A stretch of 11,304 nucleotides of DNA. Origin: Ignavibacteriales bacterium. Its GTDB lineage: Bacteria; Bacteroidota; Ignavibacteria; UBA10030. Of the stretch, positions 5,272-11,304 are shown in pieces. The stretch is taken from the NCBI GenBank assembly GCA_016207365.1, contig JACQPU010000196.1, positions 1-11,304 on the forward strand, read 5' to 3'. The first letter of the stretch is position 1, and every line of letters starts with the position of its first letter. The position numbers and the translations under genes are program-made. The notes under the pieces were generated by a model that was not told the origin of the DNA, did not search any database, and saw nothing but the letters and a program-made list of their open reading frames with translations.

Positions 5272-7461
5272 ATGAGACTCGAGCGCCGGTCATTTTTGAA
5301 GACCCTCGGGACGGGTGCCCTGATTACATCATTTCCCGTGAGCCGCTCCGGATTGGTTCCCGGCGAAACAGATGATCAGCGCCTCCATCAGGACTATCAA
5401 TCGGCCAAAGCCGGAACCGAGTATTTCATTATCGGCAACGGGCGCATTATTGCCGCACTGCAGGTCTCCGCGACGCCCGACGCAGGGACGCATTGCGGCT
5501 TACTCCTGATGTCACCGGAACATTTTGGAAGAAAAATCAGCACGTACCTTTACCACCCCGAACGCGGGCTCCAGAATTCGCGATGCTTCGTCCATCAGGG
5601 AGGAAAAACCTTCCTTCCGGAACCTGCCTCCTCCAGAATCTTCTGGAAATATCCGGACGGAATTCCGACCATGGTCGCCGAATGGGCGGCTGGCGACTGT
5701 GCAGTAACAGAGGAATTCTTCTGTCCCGCAAACGACGCCGTCGTCATCAGGATCGTCCGGGTCAAGGCCGGCACGACCGGCGCCAGGGCGGTTTCTCTGA
5801 CTCACCTGCTGTATCCCAATCTCATGTATTTCGATGAATACGATGTCGACAGGGTGCATGGAACTCTGACAGCATCCGGATACAAGACCCTCCGTCTCTT
5901 TGCCTCGAAAGTAACGAGCACGGGAGACAGACATCTTGCGATTTTGGTGGGGGACCTGCGCCCGGGCGAGGAACAATCTGTCACATTCTATCTCTCGCTC
6001 GATACACCTCGCGCGTTGCTTGAACGCAAGGGATTGGCAAAGATGACCGAGGAATCGCGCAAAGCGTGGGAAGGTGTTGCGACCGTGGAGACGGGCGACG
6101 AAGGGCTGGACCATTTGTTCAGAGTCTCAGCAGCCGGTATGCGTGCGGCGGTGGCACGCTCGGGAAAAATGGACGGCAGCATCTGGCAGTATAATCTCGA
6201 ATGGGTGCGCGATCAGAGTATGGTTGCCGCTGGTGCGGCAATGGCGGGACTGACGGATGTCTCAGAGTCGTTACTGAACAGAATGCTCGAGAGATCCGTG
6301 GATGACGATGGCAAGACGGTGGACGCAAGTCGTCACCGGCCGCCTGAAACGATGGAACTTGATCAAAACGGAGAATTACTCTATGCGCTTTCGACGTACT
6401 GGACGTGGACCGGAAAGGATCATCTGCTCAGAAAACATTGGAAAAAAATCGCGCGTGTAGCCAAATATGTTCTCAACCCAACTTTCCGGGATCCGCAAAG
6501 CGGCCTCCTGAGGAACAGCCGGGAGTATTGGGAGCGTGACGGGAGTTTTGGCGTGAAGGAAGGATATGAGAACGCCTACCAATTCTGGAATATTGTTGGT
6601 CTTGAGAAAGCAGCTCGAATGGCCGCTTTCATGAAAGAGCCCGCCTTGCAACGCAAATGGCTCCAGGCATCCCGGCAAATGCGGGAGTCCTACCTGAACC
6701 ATCCGACGCACTCCCTTGTCGACGGAGGACGCTTCATTAAACGAAGATTGGTGAACGGCGACGTGCAATGGACATTTGAACCGCCAAACCGCGCCTCCAT
6801 GCCCCCGGGAATGCCTCTCAATGTTGAGACCACATCGTGGTGTGATCCCGATACATCCAGTGCACTGCCTATAGCGTTCGAGGTAGCCGATCCTCGAAGT
6901 GATCTCTCCGCCAAAACGCTGGAATCCCTTGAGCAGCTATGGAATCAGCGGTGGAGCCACGGAGGATACGGTCGGTACCATGTCACATCGGAGCCCGATT
7001 CCCCGGGCCCCTGGCCTTTCGCCAGTATGTTTGTCGCACGGGCCTATTTTGAGGCGGGGAACGACGAAAAGGTTTGGCGCGTGCTTCGCTGGCTTCAGGG
7101 CTTGCAGGGAGGAAAGGCCGGAGCCTGGCTTGAGTTCTACGGTGAGCGCCCAACACCGCCGCTTCCGCCTGTCGGCATCGTGGTGTGGACCTGGGCGGAA
7201 ATTTGCATGTTTTTCATACATCACCTTCTGGGCGTGCGCCCTGAACCGGATGCTCTCGTCCTCAGGCCGAGGCTGTTGAACGGATTGACATCGATGAATG
7301 CGCAGGTCAGGGTCCGCGGTGTGCGTGTGAATCTTAACGTGAGGAGCGTTCCCGAAGGCGGTTACGCGATGGTGAATGGGTCGAGGATGGCGCTCTCAAA
7401 CGGGGCCCTCCGGCTTCCGCTTCCTCGACGTGACATGAGCGTGGAATTCTCACTTTCATGA
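5272..7461 (+). CDS. Tat-exported (alpha/alpha)6 six-hairpin glycosidase-like protein
   Basis: The 729-residue protein begins with a twin-arginine signal (ERRSFLKTLGTGALITSF, residues 4-21), so it is probably exported folded. A beta-rich N-terminal domain (about 45-275) is followed by an (alpha/alpha)6-barrel region (about 280-655) and a small C-terminal beta domain (about 655-729) starting with a GVRPEPDALVLRPRL stretch, as seen after many six-hairpin glycosidases. In the barrel, LEWVRDQS (309-316) resembles the substrate-binding WVRD segment of GH15-like enzymes; Glu430 and Glu433 (VKEGYENAYQFW) and Glu621 (WLEFYGE) are acidic candidates for catalysis. It probably hydrolyses or otherwise cleaves a glycosidic bond outside the cytoplasm, but I cannot place it in a named GH family. 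The next gene overlaps its stop by 4 bp (ATGA). Its exported location contrasts with the cytoplasmic enzymes either side of it. Confidence 0.8.
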   Translation: MRLERRSFLKTLGTGALITSFPVSRSGLVPGETDDQRLHQDYQSAKAGTEYFIIGNGRIIAALQVSATPDAGTHCGLLLMSPEHFGRKISTYLYHPERGLQNSRCFVHQGGKTFLPEPASSRIFWKYPDGIPTMVAEWAAGDCAVTEEFFCPANDAVVIRIVRVKAGTTGARAVSLTHLLYPNLMYFDEYDVDRVHGTLTASGYKTLRLFASKVTSTGDRHLAILVGDLRPGEEQSVTFYLSLDTPRALLERKGLAKMTEESRKAWEGVATVETGDEGLDHLFRVSAAGMRAAVARSGKMDGSIWQYNLEWVRDQSMVAAGAAMAGLTDVSESLLNRMLERSVDDDGKTVDASRHRPPETMELDQNGELLYALSTYWTWTGKDHLLRKHWKKIARVAKYVLNPTFRDPQSGLLRNSREYWERDGSFGVKEGYENAYQFWNIVGLEKAARMAAFMKEPALQRKWLQASRQMRESYLNHPTHSLVDGGRFIKRRLVNGDVQWTFEPPNRASMPPGMPLNVETTSWCDPDTSSALPIAFEVADPRSDLSAKTLESLEQLWNQRWSHGGYGRYHVTSEPDSPGPWPFASMFVARAYFEAGNDEKVWRVLRWLQGLQGGKAGAWLEFYGERPTPPLPPVGIVVWTWAEICMFFIHHLLGVRPEPDALVLRPRLLNGLTSMNAQVRVRGVRVNLNVRSVPEGGYAMVNGSRMALSNGALRLPLPRRDMSVEFSLS

Positions 7462-8915
7462 CAACTGAACGGTTTTTCGATTACAAGACGCTTGAGGATA
7501 TCAGGGCCGCATCGCGCGAACTGGACGTGGACGTTTCGTTTGAAGACCAGCTGGATGCGGTCTTTCGGCCGGTAAAGATCGCGGATAGGACAATCGGAAA
7601 CTCCATGGGAATTCATCCGATGGAGGGTTGTGATGGAACGCTCGACGGAAGACCCGGAGAGCTGACGGTGAGGCGATGGAGGCGGTTCGGAGAGGGGGGT
7701 GCAAAGTTGATTTGGGGAGAAGCCACGGCCGTTGTTCCCGAGGGACTGGCGAATCCTCGACAACTCCTTATTAATGAGGAGAATATGAAATCCCTGGCGG
7801 ATCTTGTCCGCGAAACGCGGATAGCCCACAGGACTCGCTTCGGTTCCGACGGGGATCTTCTGGTAGGGCTGCAGCTCACGCACTCCGGAAGGTACAGCTA
7901 CCGGAAACCCTTAATCGCGTACCATCATCCTCAGGTGGATCAGGCCACGTATCTGGACAAGGCGAACGGGATTCGGATTCCGCAGGACTATCCAGTTCTG
8001 AGCGATGACGATCTTGAGCGGCTTGAAGACGCCTACGTAAAGGCTGCACGGAGGGCATTTGCCGTCGGCTTTGACTTTATCGATGTCAAGCAGTGTCACA
8101 CGTATCTCCTCAACGAATTGCTGGGTGCGCGGACACGCCGGGGGAAATACGGCGGTGACTTCGAAGGCCGGACGAGGTTCATTAGAAATACCCTTGGGAA
8201 AATACGCTCCGATCTCGGCAATTCGGCGCTGATTGCTTCCCGACTTAACGTGTTCGATGGTGTGCCTTTTCGAAAAGATCCCGTTACAGGCGTTGGCGTG
8301 CCGGTACCGTATGAGATTCCCTACCGGTACAGTTTCGGTATCCGACGCGAGAACCCGCTCATGGAAGATCTCAAGGAGCCGATCGAGCTCATCCGGCTCA
8401 TGCGGTGCTATGGTGTTTCGATGGTGAATGTTTCCATGGGTAGTCCTTACTACAATATGCATTACGGGAGGCCGTTTGAACGCTCGCCCGACGATGGGTA
8501 TTTCACTCCCGAACACCCGCTTGTCGGTGTGGCCCGGCATTTTCGTGTCGCAGGCGCCATCCAGCAGACGTTCCCAGATCTTGTCGTTGTCGGTACGGGA
8601 TACAGTTGGCTGCGCCAGTTTCTGTTGAACGCAGGTGAATGGAATCTTAGGAACAAGCGGGTCACTATTGTCGCCACCGGTCGCGGCGCAATTGCCTATC
8701 CTGACTATGCATCCGATGCGGTACGTGATGGGGCGTTGAAACACTCACGCGTGTGCCTTGCCATCAGTTATTGTACAAACCTCATGCGGGCTAAAAACAA
8801 TGAACTGGGTCAATATCCTGCCGGCTGCGTCCCACGGGATGAAATCTATACAGCCGTCTACAAAGAATTGCTGGCCAGTCGCGCAAAACCACGTCCGGTC
8901 CACGCCAAACCCTGA
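7458..8915 (+). CDS. Old-Yellow-Enzyme-like NADH:flavin oxidoreductase, atypical
   Basis: This 485-residue protein has the FMN-binding TIM barrel of the OYE / 2,4-dienoyl-CoA reductase family: LTHSGR (140-145) corresponds to the family's Q-L-x-H-x-G-R stretch, and the segment at 205-241 to the active-site strand and following loop (YGGDFEGRTRF). Two departures stand out. The usual H-x-x-H/N proton-donor pair is Lys211-x-x-His214. The C-terminal Fe-S motif C-x2-C-x2-C-x(n)-C is present except its second cysteine: Cys433, Ile436, Cys439, Cys457. The protein stops soon after, so the second flavin/NAD(P) domain of the long dienoyl-CoA reductases is absent. It probably carries FMN and acts on a sugar- or lignin-type compound by a modified mechanism (inference). 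It overlaps the preceding gene by 4 bp and has no signal peptide. Confidence 0.85.
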   Translation: MTTERFFDYKTLEDIRAASRELDVDVSFEDQLDAVFRPVKIADRTIGNSMGIHPMEGCDGTLDGRPGELTVRRWRRFGEGGAKLIWGEATAVVPEGLANPRQLLINEENMKSLADLVRETRIAHRTRFGSDGDLLVGLQLTHSGRYSYRKPLIAYHHPQVDQATYLDKANGIRIPQDYPVLSDDDLERLEDAYVKAARRAFAVGFDFIDVKQCHTYLLNELLGARTRRGKYGGDFEGRTRFIRNTLGKIRSDLGNSALIASRLNVFDGVPFRKDPVTGVGVPVPYEIPYRYSFGIRRENPLMEDLKEPIELIRLMRCYGVSMVNVSMGSPYYNMHYGRPFERSPDDGYFTPEHPLVGVARHFRVAGAIQQTFPDLVVVGTGYSWLRQFLLNAGEWNLRNKRVTIVATGRGAIAYPDYASDAVRDGALKHSRVCLAISYCTNLMRAKNNELGQYPAGCVPRDEIYTAVYKELLASRAKPRPVHAKP

Positions 8916-8942
8916 TCCGATCCTCACAGCACTCACAAGAGC

Positions 8943-9956
8943 ATGGCAAAGAAAAAAGTCCGAATTGCGCAAGTTGGGATCACAAGTCACGGGGAGACAA
9001 TCCTGAATGCAACACTGCATTCCGATACTCTCGAGCTTGTCAGCCTGTACGACTTGAGAAACGAAGACAGCCGGAAAGCGGCCGACCGGCTGGGCATAAA
9101 GCAGGCTTCGTCTTATGATGAGATCGTTGGAGATCCTTCCGTCGACGCGGTGGCTCTTGTAACGCCAAATCACCTTCATGCTTCACAAATCATGCTTGCA
9201 CTTGATGCGGGGAAGCATGTTTTTGTGGAAAAGCCCATTACGAGGACGGTCGCAGAGGCAAGATCGGTCATTGCAAAGGCGAAAGAAAGCAATCATGTTT
9301 TGATGGTTGGACACAACACACGCCGGCGGGCGATTTTCCGGCGGGCCAAGGCAATCCTTCAAAAGGAGAAACTGGGCATTATCGTCGGAGTTGAAATGAA
9401 CGTGTCGCGACCGGTGGGAATTCTGGAAGGATTACCCGCGTGGAAAGCTGATCCCCAGGCGGCAACGCTAGTGCCCATGACGCAGCTGGGAATCCATTTT
9501 GTCGATGCGGTGCACTATCTTCTCGGTCCGGTTCGGAAAGTGGCATGTCTGGCAAATCACGCGGCCATGCCAGGGGGGGCCCTCGATGCAGCTTCAGCAA
9601 TCCTGGGGCTGGAGTCGGGCATTCCGGCAACTCTCTCCTGCTACTACGTAACGCCTGATGTGTACCTGTTCCGGATTTACGGAACGAAGGGAATCTTGAA
9701 TTGTTCGGTGAATGGCTATGTGTTGCAGGTCCTGAACGGAGGAAGGCTCGCGACGGAGGCGGAGGAGGACTTCAGTCAGGAGGGCTTCGCAAGCTATCAG
9801 GAGGAGATGGTTGAGTTTGGTGAGTGCGTGTTGAACGGTAAGGAGCCGGAAACGGGCGGAGAAGGTGGAATGGTTGCACTTGCAGTGGTGGAGGCGATGA
9901 CGGAATCTATTAGAACCGGTCGTGTGATTGACGTAAAGGAGATCCTTGGACAATGA
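8943..9956 (+). CDS. Gfo/Idh/MocA-family NAD(P)-dependent oxidoreductase
   Basis: The 337-residue protein has the family layout: an N-terminal Rossmann domain (about 5-122) and a C-terminal alpha/beta domain (about 125-330). The signature Glu96-Lys97-Pro98 (VFVEKPIT) supplies the catalytic lysine, and GIHFVDAVHYLLG (183-195) supplies the usual His185/Asp188 pair. The dinucleotide loop is unusual: G12-I-T-S-H-G17 instead of G-x-G-x-x-G. Relatives oxidise or reduce hydroxyl groups of sugars, inositols and glycosides. There is no signal peptide, so it works in the cytoplasm. It starts 27 bp after the flavoprotein gene with a poor ribosome site (AAGAG almost touching the ATG) and overlaps the lyase gene by 4 bp. 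With the epimerase in the same operon it may run an oxidation-epimerisation or oxidation-elimination step (inference). Confidence 0.92.
   Translation: MAKKKVRIAQVGITSHGETILNATLHSDTLELVSLYDLRNEDSRKAADRLGIKQASSYDEIVGDPSVDAVALVTPNHLHASQIMLALDAGKHVFVEKPITRTVAEARSVIAKAKESNHVLMVGHNTRRRAIFRRAKAILQKEKLGIIVGVEMNVSRPVGILEGLPAWKADPQAATLVPMTQLGIHFVDAVHYLLGPVRKVACLANHAAMPGGALDAASAILGLESGIPATLSCYYVTPDVYLFRIYGTKGILNCSVNGYVLQVLNGGRLATEAEEDFSQEGFASYQEEMVEFGECVLNGKEPETGGEGGMVALAVVEAMTESIRTGRVIDVKEILGQ
9935..9941 (+). promoter_or_regulatory. Ribosome binding site of the heparinase-like gene
   Basis: AAAGGAG ends 11 bases before ATG 9953, inside the end of the oxidoreductase gene. It supports this start and the ATGA overlap. 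Confidence 0.55.
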
Positions 9957-11304
9957 ATAATGCCTCTCGCAGGGAGTTTCTGAGCCGAACAGGTCTTGCC
10001 GTTGCAGGTCTCTCCTTCGGTGCTCTCAAGGGAATTGCGTCTCCGCAAGGGAGAGAATCGGCATCCGGCCTGTTGTTTGATGAAGTCGATAAAGCCCGGA
10101 TGAGGGAGACCATCAAACATCCGCGGTTTGCGCCGTTTTGGAAGTCCGTTCTCGAGGCCGATCTGAAAGCCGATGCACGGTTTCTGAGATCCGAGCTGAA
10201 AACGACAAGCCACGTCTACGACATGCTGTCAGCAAGGAAAATCCTGGAAAGGACGTCGTTTGGCTTTGCGCTTTCAGGCGATCGCAATCAGTTTGCGGTG
10301 GCAAAACTGGCGATGGAAAAAATTCTAGAATATCCCAAGTGGGATTATTTCTTCGAAGGCGGGGAGCACACAATAGGACTTCAGAGAGCGCCTGAAGCGA
10401 CCATCGCCATGGCATTTGCTCTCGATTGGATGGGCGATCTGCTCTCGCCGGATATGAAACGCGAGGTGGAGAAGCAAATAGCCGAAAAAGGCGCGCCCGC
10501 GTGTTACCGGACGCTGTGGGGAATGCTGCACCCCGACCGCGTCCGCGGCTGGACGATTGATCCCAACAGTGACTATCGGTTCCGCCATACATTGGATCTC
10601 CGCCGCTGGCCCATTATTCTGAATTCCACAAATCTGAAGGTCATTCCAATCGCCGGTCTCGGCATCGCAGGGTCACTTCTCGCGGGAAAGCATCCTCAGG
10701 CAGAGCGATGGACCGACCTTGCTATCCAAAGCGCCCGGGCGTTCGCCCCAATGTTCGGTCGGGACGGAAGCTACGAAGAGGGCGTGAGTTACTGGGGGTA
10801 CACCGTTCTTCATCTTGCCCTCCTGGCCGAGGTGCTTAAAAGGCGACAAGGCATAGACCTGAGCTCGCTGATCAACTTTCCGGGTACAGTTCGTTACGGA
10901 CTCAATATGTCCATGCCGACGCACGGGAAGCCGGGAGACTGTGTGAATTTTGGGGATGCGAGTGTGGTGGGCGATGCGTCCGTGGCATCGTGGGTTGCGC
11001 GACATTTTCGTGATCCCATTGCGCAGTACGTGGCTTTGGAAATCGGCGAGGTCAGCAGCCATTATGCCGTTGTATGGTTTGATCCCTCAGTCAAAGCACA
11101 AGAGCCCGGTCCGGATCTCCATGATTCAAGATTCTCCATTGATTGGGCGGTTTCGAGGACGGGGTACGATCTCGCAAGCACGGTCGTGGCGATGAGGAGC
11201 GGTTTGCCGGCAAATCATGAACATGCGGACCGGAACAGCGTGGTCATGAAGTCTCGCGGAGAGCGGCTCCTGCACGATCCATTCAAAGCTTCGTATTCCT
11301 ACAC
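9953..11304 (+). CDS. Tat-exported heparinase II/III-like polysaccharide lyase (3' end missing)
   Basis: The frame runs from ATG 9953 to the window edge without a stop, giving 450 residues; complete family members are usually 600-750, so perhaps a third is missing. Residues 5-30 are a twin-arginine signal (SRREFLSRTGLAVAGLSFGA then GIASPQ, a plausible cleavage region). An alpha-helical toroid covers about 40-345 and includes the family-like stretches around Asn224/Asn227 (NSTNLKVIPIAG) and EEGVSYWGYT (276-284), whose tyrosines Tyr280/Tyr283 are candidate catalytic bases. The C-terminal beta-sandwich begins near 375 and carries NHEHADRNS (421-429), the histidine-aspartate motif of heparinase II/III-like lyases. 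Such enzymes cleave uronic-acid polymers (heparin, alginate, related acidic glycans) by beta-elimination. The start overlaps the oxidoreductase stop by 4 bp. The substrate cannot be told from sequence. Confidence 0.85.
   Translation, partial: MNNASRREFLSRTGLAVAGLSFGALKGIASPQGRESASGLLFDEVDKARMRETIKHPRFAPFWKSVLEADLKADARFLRSELKTTSHVYDMLSARKILERTSFGFALSGDRNQFAVAKLAMEKILEYPKWDYFFEGGEHTIGLQRAPEATIAMAFALDWMGDLLSPDMKREVEKQIAEKGAPACYRTLWGMLHPDRVRGWTIDPNSDYRFRHTLDLRRWPIILNSTNLKVIPIAGLGIAGSLLAGKHPQAERWTDLAIQSARAFAPMFGRDGSYEEGVSYWGYTVLHLALLAEVLKRRQGIDLSSLINFPGTVRYGLNMSMPTHGKPGDCVNFGDASVVGDASVASWVARHFRDPIAQYVALEIGEVSSHYAVVWFDPSVKAQEPGPDLHDSRFSIDWAVSRTGYDLASTVVAMRSGLPANHEHADRNSVVMKSRGERLLHDPFKASYSY

Noticed and set aside
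5512..6114. Minus-strand open frame (200 codons) opposite the glycosidase-like gene
   Set aside because: The plus-strand frame here encodes part of a coherent 729-residue protein; the antisense product has no domain signal.
7911..8744. Long minus-strand open frame (277 codons) opposite the flavoprotein gene
   Set aside because: It lies wholly within a well-supported gene, its translation shows no recognisable domain, and GC-rich genes often leave open antisense frames.
1..11304. CRISPR arrays, tRNA or rRNA genes, insertion sequences, integrase or attachment sites
   Set aside because: No regularly spaced repeats, cloverleaf-like segments, transposase or integrase frames, or terminal repeats were found; the window is nearly all coding for metabolic genes.

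Overview
The window reads as part of a carbohydrate-catabolism locus from a free-living Gram-negative-type bacterium. All nine genes lie on the plus strand, are tightly packed, and have GC-moderate to GC-rich codon use. Two predicted exported enzymes carry twin-arginine signals, and one sigma70-like promoter is visible. No rRNA, tRNA or marker gene fixes the lineage. The family mix (IclR, Gfo/Idh, sugar epimerase, secreted hydrolases behind Tat signals) is common in environmental phyla such as Acidobacteriota, Planctomycetota or Verrucomicrobiota, but this assignment is only a guess.

Left block (1-3576). The 3' part of an unrecognised cysteine-rich gene overlaps an acetoacetate-decarboxylase-family gene by 4 bp. 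After a 106-bp gap holding a perfect 7-bp inverted repeat come a D-2-hydroxyacid dehydrogenase and, 9 bp later, a clear L-rhamnose isomerase of the Pseudomonas stutzeri type with its full metal-ligand set.

Right block (3577-11304). A near-consensus promoter (TTGACA, 17 bp, TATACT) precedes an IclR-family regulator. Five genes follow with spacings of -4 to +27 bp, so they look like one operon: a TIM-barrel sugar isomerase/epimerase, a Tat-exported (alpha/alpha)6 glycosidase-like protein, an Old-Yellow-Enzyme-like flavoprotein with an altered active site, a Gfo/Idh/MocA oxidoreductase, and a Tat-exported heparinase II/III-like lyase that runs off the right edge.

How they may work together (inference). 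The two exported enzymes would cut a glycan or glycoside outside the cytoplasm. The cytoplasmic oxidoreductases, epimerase, isomerase and decarboxylase would process the released sugars, and the IclR protein would sense an intermediate. The rhamnose isomerase points to rhamnose or another deoxy- or rare sugar. The lyase-like protein points to a uronic-acid-containing polymer. No transporter, kinase, aldolase or sulfatase is in the window, so the substrate is unresolved. The most interesting points are the Gfo/Idh plus TIM-barrel pair, which resembles oxidative glycoside-cleavage systems, the atypical flavoprotein, and the unrecognised cysteine-rich protein.
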